Below, piece after piece: positions 8,552 through 17,849 of a DNA stretch of 64,000 nucleotides. Positions within the stretch are counted from its first letter, which is position 1. Every line of letters begins with the position of its first letter. Origin of the DNA: Prochlorococcus sp. AG-402-P16 (GTDB lineage: Bacteria > Cyanobacteriota > Cyanobacteriia > PCC-6307 > Cyanobiaceae); assembly GCA_003216295.1 (NCBI GenBank), contig QCJB01000003.1, forward strand, positions 1 to 64,000, written 5' to 3'. The translations under genes and the position numbers were made by a program. The notes under the pieces are model-generated. The model had not been told where the DNA came from and did no database searches. It saw only the letters and a program-made list of their open reading frames with translations.

Positions 8552-9838
8552 ATGATGCCTAATGAATCTAAACAGATACATGTAATAGGTATTGAAGCAT
8601 CAAATGCTGAAAGTTTTTTTGATTCCAAAGAAAAACTAATTTTAAAAGCTGAGAGGGTCGCTGGTCCAAAAAGATTTTTAGATTTATTCAAAATTTGGGT
8701 AAAGAAAAACAATTTTTTAAATCTTAATCATGAATTAATTTCGACTGATAAATTGAATGACTTTATAAGTTTTTTAAAAAAAGAAGAGAAAGAAACAATT
8801 GTATTTTCAGGAGGGGATCCTCTTTGGTTTGGAATTGGAAGATTGTTAATTCAAAATTTCCCTTTATCATCACTTCATTTTGAGCCAGCCCCAACTTCAT
8901 TCCAACAAGCTTTCTCAAGAATTGGTAAACCTTGGCAAGATACTCATTGGATAAGCCTTCATGGTAGAGACCCACTTCCATTTGAAAAAGCAATTAAAAA
9001 GCTTCCTTCATCGCTAGTAGTCTTGACAGACCCAGGCAGAGGAGGAGCAAAAGAAGTTTTTCAATTAATTCATTCAATAGGGTTTGAAAATAATTATGAA
9101 TTATGGACTTTTGAAAGACTTGGCTATGAAGATGAAAGGATTCTAAAAATAACTTCAATTAAAGACTTTCCCACGAATTTTGATTCTCTTCATCTAGTTA
9201 TTCTTTTAAAAAAATTAGAACCTCAAATAATTTTAGAAAAACTACCTTTATTTGGAATTGATGACTCCATTTTTCTTCAGTACTCAGATTGTCCTGGATT
9301 GCTGACAAAAAAAGAAATTAGAGTTCAACTTCTTGCAGAACTTAATCTCCCGAAGGAAGGAATAATTTGGGAAATAGGAAGTGGTGTGGGAAGCATTGGG
9401 CTTGAGTCATTAAGAATCTCTCCAAATCTAAAATTAGTCTCTATAGACAAAAGAATTGGCAGTAAAAATATTATTCAAGAAAATGCTATAAGATTAGGTG
9501 TTAAACCATCTTTGATAATTGAAGGTGAAGCATTAAATATTTTAAAAGAAGAGAAAATAGAGAAGAATCTTTTATATCCAGATAGAATTATACTGGGCGG
9601 TGGTGGATCAAATTCACATTTAATTATTGAGGAGTTATTGAAAAGGATTAATAGAAATTGTATTTTAGTTATCCCTTTGATTTCTTTAAAATCTTTATCA
9701 AAACTGGAGTCAATCTTAAAGCCTAAAGCTAACAAACTTTCTATTAGTCATCATCAATCATATAGAGGAGTAACGATTGGAGATGATATAAGACTTTCTC
9801 CTTTGAATCCTGTTTTTATTTTAAAATGTGAGTTTTAA
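8552..9838 (+). CDS. cobL: Precorrin-6Y C5,15-methyltransferase (decarboxylating), CbiE-CbiT fusion
   Basis: Two-domain enzyme of cobalamin synthesis that methylates precorrin-6Y at C5 and C15 and decarboxylates it. The N-terminal CbiE-type tetrapyrrole methylase domain (residues ~8-215) contains VFSGGDPLWFG at 84-94. The C-terminal CbiT-type domain (~245-428) has the Rossmann SAM loop WEIGSGVGSIG at 273-283. At 428 aa it matches CobL fusions. Start is one of two adjacent ATG codons. It is divergent from the 8189-8458 gene. Another B12 gene, cbiB, lies at 58.7 kb. Confidence 0.9.
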   Translation: MMPNESKQIHVIGIEASNAESFFDSKEKLILKAERVAGPKRFLDLFKIWVKKNNFLNLNHELISTDKLNDFISFLKKEEKETIVFSGGDPLWFGIGRLLIQNFPLSSLHFEPAPTSFQQAFSRIGKPWQDTHWISLHGRDPLPFEKAIKKLPSSLVVLTDPGRGGAKEVFQLIHSIGFENNYELWTFERLGYEDERILKITSIKDFPTNFDSLHLVILLKKLEPQIILEKLPLFGIDDSIFLQYSDCPGLLTKKEIRVQLLAELNLPKEGIIWEIGSGVGSIGLESLRISPNLKLVSIDKRIGSKNIIQENAIRLGVKPSLIIEGEALNILKEEKIEKNLLYPDRIILGGGGSNSHLIIEELLKRINRNCILVIPLISLKSLSKLESILKPKANKLSISHHQSYRGVTIGDDIRLSPLNPVFILKCEF

Positions 9839-9845
9839 TATTTTT

Positions 9846-10754
9846 TTATCTTTTATCAGGTTTAGCAACGTGAGGTAGTCCCCAACCTAATTTATTTCTA
9901 AGAACTTGAAAAAATTCATGATCAGAAAGTCTAATAAATCTAACTGGATAATCGCTTCTTCGAATTAGCACTCTATCTTCTGGCCATACATAACATCCTG
10001 CACTACCATCTACAACCATCATTAATCTCTCAGGTGTGGCTGGGAAAACTGTTACTGGTTCTTCATTGCTAAAGACAAGAGCTCTTGAAGCAAGAGAATG
10101 TGGAGATATCGGGGTTAGTTGCAGAACAGGGCAATCAGGAGTAATTACAGGTCCACCCGCACTTAATGCGTAAGCGGTCGAGCCTGTAGGGGTTGAAAGG
10201 ATAACACCATCTGCAGAGATATCTACGGGAGCATGCCTGCCCACTGATATTTCAAAATGACACATGCTTGTCATAGGCTCTCGATGCAATGCCATTTCAT
10301 TAAGGCAAAGAGCCTCCCATCTACATTGATCTCCTCTCATAACACTTACCACTAGGCTAGTTCTCTCCTCAATGCTCCATTTTCTTGCAACTAATTGTTT
10401 AAAAATCCTATCTATATCTGAAAGATACGCTTCAGCTAAAAAGCCTAAATGTCCAGTGTTAATTGTAAGTATTGGAATACCCATTGGAGCAGTCTGTCTT
10501 GCGGCAGATAAAACTGTTCCATCACCGCCTAAGACCAATGCAAGCAACATTGAAGGATCAAACCCCTCTGGGACACAGGATTTGCAACCTTGTGCACTCA
10601 TGTACTGATCAGGATTAGCGAAACCTATTAGTCCTCCAGAACTACTAACTCTGACAACTTCAAAACCAGAATCTTCCAGTTTTTTTTGAAAACTTTTTGC
10701 TGTCTTGACAGCAAGGTCTTTGCCGTCATTAACGATCAGTCCTACACGGGGCAC
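9846..10754 (-). CDS. nadK: NAD kinase
   Basis: Phosphorylates NAD to NADP. GGDGT at residues 76-80 is the diagnostic phosphate-binding motif, and [15 protein letters not shown] is the second conserved block. The product is 302 aa, normal for the family. Cyanobacteria commonly have two NAD kinases; this one has a Cys-containing insert ([10 protein letters not shown], ~57-66) between the first strand and GGDGT. It follows pheS on the same strand after a ~100-base gap. Confidence 0.94.
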   Translation of the reverse strand: MPRVGLIVNDGKDLAVKTAKSFQKKLEDSGFEVVRVSSSGGLIGFANPDQYMSAQGCKSCVPEGFDPSMLLALVLGGDGTVLSAARQTAPMGIPILTINTGHLGFLAEAYLSDIDRIFKQLVARKWSIEERTSLVVSVMRGDQCRWEALCLNEMALHREPMTSMCHFEISVGRHAPVDISADGVILSTPTGSTAYALSAGGPVITPDCPVLQLTPISPHSLASRALVFSNEEPVTVFPATPERLMMVVDGSAGCYVWPEDRVLIRRSDYPVRFIRLSDHEFFQVLRNKLGWGLPHVAKPDKR

Positions 10755-10851
10755 CGATCTTGCTTCACAAACTATTTATCGATATTAGCAATTAGAGGTG
10801 ACTATCATTTATTTAAAACAAACAAAAGATCCATACCAAAAATATTAGAAT

Positions 10852-11859
10852 TTAAAATTGTTCTAAAAATCTCAAATCACTCGTATACAACTTCCTAATA
10901 TCGTCAACTCCATGACGAACCATACAAAATCTTTCAACCCCTAATCCCGCTGCAAAACCACTCCATCTCTCAGGATCAAGCTCTAATTCTTCAAGTACAG
11001 CAGGATCAACCATTCCGCAACCCATAACCTCTAACCATTTACCTCTCCATTGAACATCAACTTCTGCCGAAGGTTCAGTAAAAGGGAAATAACTAGCTCT
11101 AAAACGTATAGGGAGATCTCCAAAGAATGCTTTTAAGAAAGCAAGAACAGTTCCTCTCAGATGACTAAAGTCAAGGCCTTCATCTATTGCTAAGACCTCT
11201 ACTTGATGAAAAACTGGAGAATGTGTTGCATCAACTGCATCTCTTCTATAAACACGTCCAGGGGAAACTATCCGAACAGGCGGCTTCTTTTTCTCAAGAC
11301 AACGAATTTGTACGGGAGATGTATGCGTTCTTAAAAGATATTCACCACCAAGATAGAAAGTATCCTGCATATCCCTTGCTGGATGGTCGGGGGGAATATT
11401 AAGAGCCTCAAAATTATAATAATCATTTTCGATTTCAGGTCCTTCTGAGACTTGATACCCGAGACCTAAGAAAAGATCAAGTATCTGCTCAGTTGTTGTT
11501 ATCAATGGATGCCGGTGTCCTTGAGGAGCACCAGTTGGGGGAGCCGTAACATCTATAGTTTCTTTTATTAGTATTTGATTTAAAGCTTGAGTTTTTAAGA
11601 ATTCAAGCTTTTCCTTTATTAAGTCTTGCAATTGAGTTTTTAAAATGTTTGCTCTTTGACCAATTAGAGGTCTTTCATCGCTAGAAAGATTTTTCATCTC
11701 TCCCAATAGAATGGAGAGTTTTCCTTTTTTCCCTAAGAAACCCAATCTTAGTTTCTCTATTGATTCAGAATCTTTGGATGCAGCAATCTCTTTTGCGGCA
11801 TCGCTTTCTAAAATCTCAAGCTCTTTAATGAGCTGCTTTAGGGATAATGTTGAACTCAA
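10852..11859 (-). CDS. pheS: Phenylalanine--tRNA ligase alpha subunit
   Basis: Catalytic subunit of the phenylalanyl-tRNA synthetase tetramer. The N-terminal ~85 residues form the tRNA-binding coiled-coil arm. The class II catalytic core follows: HPLITTTEQ with motif 1, then motif 2 [12 protein letters not shown], then motif 3 [13 protein letters not shown] near the C-terminus. Length 335 aa is usual. The pheT partner is not in this window. Divergent from surE with ~70 bases between the starts. Confidence 0.95.
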   Translation of the reverse strand: MSSTLSLKQLIKELEILESDAAKEIAASKDSESIEKLRLGFLGKKGKLSILLGEMKNLSSDERPLIGQRANILKTQLQDLIKEKLEFLKTQALNQILIKETIDVTAPPTGAPQGHRHPLITTTEQILDLFLGLGYQVSEGPEIENDYYNFEALNIPPDHPARDMQDTFYLGGEYLLRTHTSPVQIRCLEKKKPPVRIVSPGRVYRRDAVDATHSPVFHQVEVLAIDEGLDFSHLRGTVLAFLKAFFGDLPIRFRASYFPFTEPSAEVDVQWRGKWLEVMGCGMVDPAVLEELELDPERWSGFAAGLGVERFCMVRHGVDDIRKLYTSDLRFLEQF

Positions 11860-11926
11860 GGATTTCCTATCTCAATTACTAGTTTAATCGGCAAGCCGAC
11901 CCAGTTCTAAAACCATAAGCCAAAAC

Positions 11927-12715
11927 ATGAAACCATTGAGAATATTAATTAGTAATGATGACGGGGTTTTTGCAGAAGGGATAAGAACACTGGCTGTATC
12001 AGCAGCCACAAGAGGTCATGAAGTTTGTGTTATTTGTCCTGATCAAGAAAGGTCAGCAACAGGCCATGGATTAACTTTACATTCACCAATCAGAGCTGAA
12101 AGAGCAGACGAATTATTTGGGCAAGGCATTAAAGCCTGGGGGTGTAGTGGCACGCCGGCTGATTGTGTAAAACTTGGTCTTAATGAGCTTCTTGAAAAAA
12201 AGCCCGATTTAATTCTCTCAGGAATTAATCATGGACCAAATCTTGGTACCGATATTTTTTGCTCTGGAACTGTAGCTGCTGCTCTTGAAGGAACTTTGGA
12301 TGGGATTCCATCTATTGCGATAAGTATTGCGAGTTTTCATTGGAAAAATTTTAATTATGCAGGGAAACTAGCCTTAAATCTTGCAGAGAAAGCTATTCAA
12401 CAAAATTGGCCGAAAAAGTTGCTACTCAACTTAAATATTCCTCCTTGCAGTGAAAAAGAAATGGGCCCTTTAGTTTGGACAAGACTCTCAATAAGACAAT
12501 ATGAGGAACAATTTATTCGTCGAGTTGATCCGAGAGGCAACACCTATTTTTGGATGGCCGGAGAGGCTGTAAAAGATCTTCAATCAGCTGGTGAAGGTCC
12601 TAAAGAATGGCCAAGCGACGTATCTCAAATAGCGTCAGGCTCTCCTTCTTTGACTCCTATTCAGCCTGATCTTTTTTGGAGAGGAGAATTAAATGATTTA
12701 CCAAAACTAATATGA
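11927..12715 (+). CDS. surE: 5'-nucleotidase SurE
   Basis: Survival protein SurE, a metal-dependent nucleoside monophosphatase. The hallmark [14 protein letters not shown], with the metal-binding Asp pair at residues 11-12, is at the N-terminus. SGTPADCV and [10 protein letters not shown] follow in the standard order. The 262-aa length fits. It ends four bases before the stop of the convergent DUF3611-like gene. Confidence 0.94.
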   Translation: MKPLRILISNDDGVFAEGIRTLAVSAATRGHEVCVICPDQERSATGHGLTLHSPIRAERADELFGQGIKAWGCSGTPADCVKLGLNELLEKKPDLILSGINHGPNLGTDIFCSGTVAAALEGTLDGIPSIAISIASFHWKNFNYAGKLALNLAEKAIQQNWPKKLLLNLNIPPCSEKEMGPLVWTRLSIRQYEEQFIRRVDPRGNTYFWMAGEAVKDLQSAGEGPKEWPSDVSQIASGSPSLTPIQPDLFWRGELNDLPKLI

Positions 12716-12718
12716 AAG

Positions 12719-13282
12719 TTAGTTTGTCCTATAAATTCTCTGAATTAACCATAATGAAAAAATTAGCCCAATCAAATGAGCAAATAAAACTTGTGTATTA
12801 CTTAAGACAGACAGCATTTCTAAAGAGGTAATTGGATAATTTTCCATTGCTCTCATTCCCGTCCCTATTGAGATTCCAGGGGCTTGCATTGAAGCTTGTA
12901 CGAATAAGGCTCCTGCTAAAGATTGATATCCAACCGAAGAAAAAACCAACCCTACCAAATCTGCTATCAACCCCCTTTTTAGTAATCTACTTGTTTCTCC
13001 TCTGCTTGGACGGGCTGCACTTGATAGAGCCCTGCCTGTCTTTACAATCAACCAGCCTTGCCAAAGGCTAAAAAGCAATAATATAAATGCCAATGTTGTG
13101 AGAGAAAGACCTGGGCCAAGGCCCAATGCTCGCTCTGAGTTTCTAGCTAAACTACTTCCAACATTATTGAATAACAAAACACCAACTACCACTACACCCA
13201 AAATTGTTTGAATCCAAAAACGAATCCAACCAATTCTTCGCATTCCTAAAGAAAGCAATTGAAAATCACGTTGATCTGCCAT
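12719..13282 (-). CDS. DUF3611-like membrane protein
   Basis: A cyanobacterial and plastid-type integral membrane protein of unknown function; the family is assigned from overall pattern only. I use the ATG at 13282 (187 aa); a further ATG at 13324 would add a hydrophobic lead and overlap the divergent ribF start. Four hydrophobic helices are visible: around 21-41 (the stretch containing TILGVVVVGVLLF), 58-80, a central one, and a C-terminal one (AHLIGLIFSLWLI). A polar loop with SSAARPSRGETSRLLKRG separates helices 2 and 3. It is convergent with surE. Confidence 0.75.
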   Translation of the reverse strand: MADQRDFQLLSLGMRRIGWIRFWIQTILGVVVVGVLLFNNVGSSLARNSERALGLGPGLSLTTLAFILLLFSLWQGWLIVKTGRALSSAARPSRGETSRLLKRGLIADLVGLVFSSVGYQSLAGALFVQASMQAPGISIGTGMRAMENYPITSLEMLSVLSNTQVLFAHLIGLIFSLWLIQRIYRTN

Positions 13283-13309
13283 CACGATGAATAAGGTGAT
13301 AAACCAAAC

Positions 13310-14263
13310 TTGCCACCAAAGCACAAAACTTGCACGTTTATCTTGATCCCTCTCTGTGCTCCTGAAAATGCAAAACTCCCTACAGCACTAGCTTTAGGGA
13401 GTTTTGATGGTCTTCACTTAGGTCATAAAAAAGTAATAAAAGCTATCGTAAAAGAGCCAATTGGCGTCCCAACAGTCGTCAGTTTCTGGCCTCATCCACG
13501 CGAGGTTCTCTTTAGAGAATCAAGGCTAAGACTAGACCTCCCAACGGAAAAAACATTGCTTCTAAAGCCACTCGGAATAGAACAGTTAGTATTAGTTCCC
13601 TTCAATAGAACCCTTGCTTCTAAAAGTGCTGAAGAATTCGTGAATGAAATCCTTGTGAATACTCTTGATGCCAAGCATATTGCGGTTGGAGAGAATTTCA
13701 GATTTGGGCGAAATAGAGAGGGTGACATCCATACCTTGAGGAAGATTGGAGAATCTCTTGGAGTAAAAGTTTCTATCGTTCCTATTTTCGAAGACAATTA
13801 TGGTCGACTAAGTAGTAGCAGGATACGTAAAGCACTTTCAGATGGCGATCTAAAGCATGCAAAACATCTTTTGAATCGTCCTTATACCTTTCAAGGATCA
13901 GTAGAGAAAGGTAAAGGCCTAGGAAAAACAATTGGATGGCCTACAGCAAATTTAAAAATAGATGGCCGCAAATTTCTTCCATCATTAGGAGTTTATGCTG
14001 CGTGGGCTTCAATAAAAAACAAAAAAGAACGCTTCCATGCAGTTATGAACCTCGGCCCTCAACCGACTGTTGATCCAAATTCATCTTCTGCAATTGAAGT
14101 TCATCTTTTGGGCAAAGAGATTAACCTATTAGGGAAAGAATTAATTATTGAACCAGTAGAAAGGATAAGACTTCAAAAAAAGTTTGAGAACCTAGAAGCA
14201 CTCAGCAAACAAATAAAATCAGATGCCAAAAAAGCAAAAAACATTTTAAGTAATAATATTTAA
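13310..14263 (+). CDS. ribF: Bifunctional riboflavin kinase/FAD synthetase
   Basis: Converts riboflavin to FMN and FMN to FAD. The N-terminal adenylyltransferase domain has GSFDGLHLGHKKVI and, later, SSSRIRKALSDGD. The C-terminal riboflavin kinase domain has KGLGKTIGWPTANLKID and NLGPQPTVD. The product is 317 aa. The ATG at 13310 leaves a long N-terminal tail before ALGSFDG; an in-frame TTG at 13343 could be the real start. Only 27 bases separate it from the divergent DUF3611 start. Confidence 0.93.
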   Translation: MPPKHKTCTFILIPLCAPENAKLPTALALGSFDGLHLGHKKVIKAIVKEPIGVPTVVSFWPHPREVLFRESRLRLDLPTEKTLLLKPLGIEQLVLVPFNRTLASKSAEEFVNEILVNTLDAKHIAVGENFRFGRNREGDIHTLRKIGESLGVKVSIVPIFEDNYGRLSSSRIRKALSDGDLKHAKHLLNRPYTFQGSVEKGKGLGKTIGWPTANLKIDGRKFLPSLGVYAAWASIKNKKERFHAVMNLGPQPTVDPNSSSAIEVHLLGKEINLLGKELIIEPVERIRLQKKFENLEALSKQIKSDAKKAKNILSNNI

Positions 14264-14265
14264 AT

Positions 14266-14358
14266 TCAATTAAGTGCGGGATATGCGTTCGACAACCCCC
14301 AAACAACGAACAAACCTATGCCTCCCAACAAAAAAGCACCCCATACAAGCACATTCAT
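14266..14358 (-). CDS. 30-aa single-helix membrane peptide
   Basis: A very short ORF, ATG to TGA, on the strand opposite ribF and ending two bases from the ribF stop. It encodes MNVLVWGAFLLGGIGLFVVW followed by GLSNAYPALN: one hydrophobic helix with a short polar tail, the layout of small photosystem, cytochrome b6f or NDH-1 subunits. It does not match the subunit sequences I know (PetN, PetG, PsbM, Psb30, PsaM). The clean helix and position between two convergent or divergent genes favour a real gene. Identity unknown. Confidence 0.55.
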   Translation of the reverse strand: MNVLVWGAFLLGGIGLFVVWGLSNAYPALN

Positions 14359-14418
14359 AATGTTCTCAGAATCACTTTCCACAATAAAATTAATACATAT
14401 CATCCAATAAAGGATGAC

Positions 14419-15465
14419 ATGAAATTAATGCCTGTCACCCCTCCCTCTGATAATCGTATTGCTCAATTAATTGATGCAAATCTTGATCGAGCACGAGAAG
14501 GCCTAAGGGTCATGGAAGATTGGTGCAGGTTTGTGCTCAAAAGAAAAGACTTTTCTATAAAACTAAAGGATTGGAGGCAGCAATTAGGAGCCCATCACCA
14601 CGAAATATATAGAAAAGCAAGGCTCACATCCGAAGACCCCGCCATGGGGATTTCACATCTTTTGCAAAACAACAGATCAACTCCAGAGGATATATTTATT
14701 GCTAACTCATCCAGAGTTCAAGAAGCCTTAAGAGTACTAGAAGAATTCACTCGAATAACAGATCCAAAACTTTCTGAAGTCGCCACAAAAATTAGATACG
14801 AAACTTATGAGATCGAAATAAAAGTACTTAATGCAAAAGAAGGCATCGATAAGAGACAAGTTCTGAAAGATTGCTCCATATATCTAGTCACTTCTAACAA
14901 GAAGGACCTCAAAGGAATTGTTCTTCAAGCTTTAGAAGCAGGTGTAAAAATGATTCAATATAGAGAGAAATTTTTAAATGATAATGAAAAATTAAATCAA
15001 GCCAAAGTCTTGGCCTCTCTTTGTAAAGAATACAATTCTCTTTTTATAGTTAATGATCGTATTGATATAGCTCTAGCTGTTGACGCTGATGGAATTCATC
15101 TAGGGCAAGAAGATACCCCAACCCAAATTGCTAGGGAGCTGCTAGGGCCTGCAAAAATTATTGGACGAAGCACACACTGCCTTGAAGACATAAAAAATGC
15201 CGAAAAGGAAGGCTGTGATTATATTGGCATTGGACCTATTTTCCCCTCTGAAACAAAAAAGGAACTTCATCCCATTGGAATTGCCTACCTAATGGAGGGA
15301 TTAAATAAAACCCTACTACCAGCATTTGCTATTGGCGGAATCAATATCTCAAGCATCAACAAATTAAATCACATTAATAATCTACGTATAGCTGTTTCAG
15401 ATGCAATCATTAATTCAAATGACCCTTTTTCAAAAACCAAAGAGCTTTTTAATTATTTAACATGA
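14419..15465 (+). CDS. thiE: Thiamine-phosphate synthase with N-terminal ThiD2-type domain
   Basis: Joins the pyrimidine and thiazole halves of thiamine. Residues ~13-120 form the cyanobacterial N-terminal domain (RIAQLIDANLDRAREGLRVM, a ThiD2-like helical domain). The ThiE TIM barrel follows from ~148 and includes KMIQYREK, LFIVNDRIDIALAVDADGIH, LGQEDTP and the phosphate-binding end IGGIN. The 348-aa fusion is standard for cyanobacteria. Its stop overlaps the start of thiS by ATGA, so the two are translationally coupled. No TPP riboswitch was visible upstream. Confidence 0.93.
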   Translation: MKLMPVTPPSDNRIAQLIDANLDRAREGLRVMEDWCRFVLKRKDFSIKLKDWRQQLGAHHHEIYRKARLTSEDPAMGISHLLQNNRSTPEDIFIANSSRVQEALRVLEEFTRITDPKLSEVATKIRYETYEIEIKVLNAKEGIDKRQVLKDCSIYLVTSNKKDLKGIVLQALEAGVKMIQYREKFLNDNEKLNQAKVLASLCKEYNSLFIVNDRIDIALAVDADGIHLGQEDTPTQIARELLGPAKIIGRSTHCLEDIKNAEKEGCDYIGIGPIFPSETKKELHPIGIAYLMEGLNKTLLPAFAIGGINISSINKLNHINNLRIAVSDAIINSNDPFSKTKELFNYLT

Positions 15466-15680
15466 GATTAAAAATCAACGGCGAAATTAAAACCATTGGC
15501 CTTTCAAATGAAGAGTTATCTCTTGAGACTTTAATAAAATATCTAGGTTATCAACCCCAATTGGTCGTAGTTGAGTTGAATGGGTCCATCATTAGCCCAC
15601 AAGACTGGATAAATACAAAAATAAAAGATGATGATTGCTTAGAGGTTGTGACAATTGTTGGTGGAGGTTCCTACAGTTAA
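15462..15680 (+). CDS. thiS: Sulfur carrier protein ThiS, with residues after Gly-Gly
   Basis: Ubiquitin-fold sulfur carrier for thiazole synthesis, 72 aa. The fold is recognisable (MRLKINGEIK, LVVVELNGSIISPQDW, DDDCLEVVTIVGGG). ThiS normally ends in Gly-Gly, which is adenylated and thiocarboxylated. Here the tail is VGGGSYS, so three residues follow the glycines. The four-base overlap with thiE shows a shared operon. Function is probable from context, but the tail would need trimming before ThiF-type activation. Confidence 0.88.
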   Translation: MRLKINGEIKTIGLSNEELSLETLIKYLGYQPQLVVVELNGSIISPQDWINTKIKDDDCLEVVTIVGGGSYS

Positions 15681-15722
15681 TCAATCAAGTCCCAAGAAGT
15701 GATCAAATCTACTCCGATTAAC

Positions 15723-16664
15723 ATGCTTAAAAGAAAAAGATTTTTTTCTTTTCTGATTATTTCAACAATAATCTTCTCTTTTTTATTAATTAGTCCCGAC
15801 ATTGCAACCGCTGCCAGTGGAGGACGCATAGGTGGAGGTAGTTTTCAGGCTCCTTCTACGCCAAGAAGCCAAAATTACGGAGGTTATGGAGGCAATAACT
15901 TTCGAGGCTATGGAAGTGGCTATAGAGGAGGTGGTATTGGTTTTCCTTTCTTATTGCCAATATTTGGCTTTGGTGGTGGTGGGATTTTTGGTTTTTTAAT
16001 ACTTATGTCAATCGTTGGTGTGATTGTTAATTCATTTAAAAACTCTTCAAATTTTTCCAACTCAAGTAATACATCAATAGTTTCGCAATCAGCGAATCCA
16101 TCCAAAGTTTCTTTAATACAATTTCAAATTGGCTTGCTGGCAAGTGCAAAAGAAATTCAAGTAAAACTCAGAGAGCTTGCTTCCTCTTCAAACACCTCAA
16201 CCTCATCTGGTCTTCAAAGAGTTCTCCAAGACACAACACTCGCCTTACTAAGGAAGCCTGAATTATGGGTCTACTCAAATATAGAAACAGGATCAGTTCC
16301 TTTTGCCGCCGCAGAATCAACATTTAATCGAATCTCAATAACTGAAAGAAGCAAATTAAAAGCTGAACTCACATCAAACTATTCCGGTCAAATATCTACA
16401 TCAACAAATAATGAATCCTATCCTGGTGATTCAGATTCAACAAATGAATACATAGCAATTACAATTTTAGTAGCTTCAAAAAAGGATCTAAAACTGAACA
16501 ACTCCGCAAACAGCGAAAAAATCACAGAGGCATTGAGATTACTAGGGTCAATATCATCAAATGACTTAATCGCCTTAGAAGTTATTTGGCAACCTGACGG
16601 AGAAGGAGATTCTTTAAGAGAAGAAGAGCTAATAATTCAATATCCAAATCTTAAGCATTTATAA
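15723..16664 (+). CDS. DUF1517 membrane protein (FLAP1-like)
   Basis: Member of the cyanobacterial and plastid DUF1517 family; the Arabidopsis relative FLAP1 affects photosynthetic acclimation to fluctuating light. The ATG at 15723 (313 aa) opens directly with a signal sequence (MLKRKRFFSFLIISTIIFSF) ending near ATAASGG. A GTG at 15699 would only add eight residues. A Gly/Tyr-rich segment follows (residues ~32-75), then a hydrophobic helix (FGFLILMSIVGVIV), then a C-terminal soluble domain of ~190 residues. A membrane anchor with the soluble domain on one face is inferred. Confidence 0.8.
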   Translation: MLKRKRFFSFLIISTIIFSFLLISPDIATAASGGRIGGGSFQAPSTPRSQNYGGYGGNNFRGYGSGYRGGGIGFPFLLPIFGFGGGGIFGFLILMSIVGVIVNSFKNSSNFSNSSNTSIVSQSANPSKVSLIQFQIGLLASAKEIQVKLRELASSSNTSTSSGLQRVLQDTTLALLRKPELWVYSNIETGSVPFAAAESTFNRISITERSKLKAELTSNYSGQISTSTNNESYPGDSDSTNEYIAITILVASKKDLKLNNSANSEKITEALRLLGSISSNDLIALEVIWQPDGEGDSLREEELIIQYPNLKHL

Positions 16665-16865
16665 AGGGGTGCCGCCAGCTCAATGCTCAAATATTAAACA
16701 TTTATAAAATCAGTGTCCATGGCGACCGAAATCTTGATTTCTTTATATTTTCTTCACCTACTTTAGGTAAACAAATAGCAAAAAAGATGCCAACAACAGT
16801 TAGCATTCGCTCACAGTTATTTTCATACAGAAGTGTCAGCTTCTTCTCACTCAGAACCAAGATCA

Positions 16866-17000
16866 ATGAAATGGGAAAGTTCGGGAGAACTTGCTCAGAG
16901 AGATTTATCGGAGTTGGTTAATCGCCTTCTAGATGTTGAATCAAGCAATAATAGTGACGAGTTAACAAGGCTTAGCAGCAAATATGACGAAGAGTTTTAA
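16866..17000 (+). CDS. Small acidic protein, 44 aa
   Basis: No family recognised. ATG at 16866; an in-frame GTG at 16833 could add 11 residues. It begins MKWESSGELAQRDLSELVNR and reads as one amphipathic helix followed by a Ser/Asn linker and an acidic tail ending DEEF. It overlaps a different-frame ORF (16787-16921) that looks less protein-like. The coding call rests on composition and on the clustering of small genes here. Confidence 0.45.
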   Translation: MKWESSGELAQRDLSELVNRLLDVESSNNSDELTRLSSKYDEEF

Positions 17001-17065
17001 CTCTGTCTTGTTTTACTTGCGCAGTTTCAATTAATAGCTCAACTTAGGACAAAGTTGAAAAGCAG

Positions 17066-17203
17066 ATGAGAAGAAAACAAATTCAATGGATAAATACACC
17101 CGTTCTTACTGAAGCAATATTCCGTTATGAGAGAGGTCTACTTTCCAATTCAATGAAATTATGGTTAGAGCAGGTTCTAGAAATAAACCAAACAAAAAAT
17201 TAG
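17066..17203 (+). CDS. Small basic protein, 45 aa
   Basis: No family recognised. ATG at 17066 gives MRRKQIQWINTPVLTEAIFR and then a helical segment with LWLEQVLEIN. It is basic at the N-terminus with no membrane helix. The stop overlaps the larB stop by four bases in convergent orientation, so both genes use the junction fully. Composition supports coding. Confidence 0.5.
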   Translation: MRRKQIQWINTPVLTEAIFRYERGLLSNSMKLWLEQVLEINQTKN

Positions 17204-17847
17204 GTTAATAAAATTCTAATGGCGGCCATTGCTGCTCCATAACCATTATCAATATTAACCACTAGTAATCCTGGAGCACAACTTGCAAGCATTCCCTCCA
17301 AAGCAGTTTTACCACCGCCACTAATCCCATATCCAACTGAAACAGGAAGGCCAATAATAGGCTGAGGAATTAATCCAGCGAGTACCGTAGGCAAAGCCCC
17401 CTCCATTCCTGCACATGCAATCACTACTTTTGATACTTTAATTTCATCCAACCTATCTAGCAGCCTATGAAGTCCGGCGACACCAACATCAATCAACAAT
17501 TTAGTTTTTATTCCATGCAAGTTCAAAGCTATTTCTGCTTCTGACGCAACTCGTACATCACTTGTTCCTCCAGTCAAAATAATTACTTCTACCTCCAAAG
17601 AAGTACATTCCTTAAATGCCCCCATAGTTAAACAACCAGATTTTTCATGAAATTCTGCAGAAGGAAATTCAACTAAAAGTTTTTCTCCTTTTTCTTTGGA
17701 AAGTCTTGTCACCAAAGCAGTTTCAGACTCAAGTTGATATTTTCTCAATATTTCAGCAATTTGTTCAATTGTTTTATGCTCCCCCCATATCGCTTCAATT
17801 ACACCTAGTCGACTTCGCCTCTGAAAATCAATAATTGATTCATTCAT
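17200..17847 (-). CDS. larB: LarB-like AIR-carboxylase family protein
   Basis: A PurE-related protein. In Lactobacillus LarB carboxylates and hydrolyses nicotinate adenine dinucleotide to start nickel-pincer cofactor synthesis. The 215-aa sequence shows the family's conserved blocks in order: ILTGGTSDVRVASEAE, DVGVAGLHRLLDRLD, ACAGMEGALPTVLAGL, LPVSVGYGISGGGKTAL and VVNIDNGYGAAMAA. LarC and LarE partners are not in this window. The role in a picocyanobacterium is unproven. Confidence 0.85.
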   Translation of the reverse strand: MNESIIDFQRRSRLGVIEAIWGEHKTIEQIAEILRKYQLESETALVTRLSKEKGEKLLVEFPSAEFHEKSGCLTMGAFKECTSLEVEVIILTGGTSDVRVASEAEIALNLHGIKTKLLIDVGVAGLHRLLDRLDEIKVSKVVIACAGMEGALPTVLAGLIPQPIIGLPVSVGYGISGGGKTALEGMLASCAPGLLVVNIDNGYGAAMAAIRILLT

Positions 17848-17849
17848 TT

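Noticed and set aside
14359-14418. TPP riboswitch before thiE
   Set aside because: The gap is only ~60 bases and lacks the conserved TPP aptamer core.
16787-16921. 44-aa ORF starting MPTTVSIRSQ
   Set aside because: It overlaps the 16866-17000 ORF in another frame and has a less protein-like composition.
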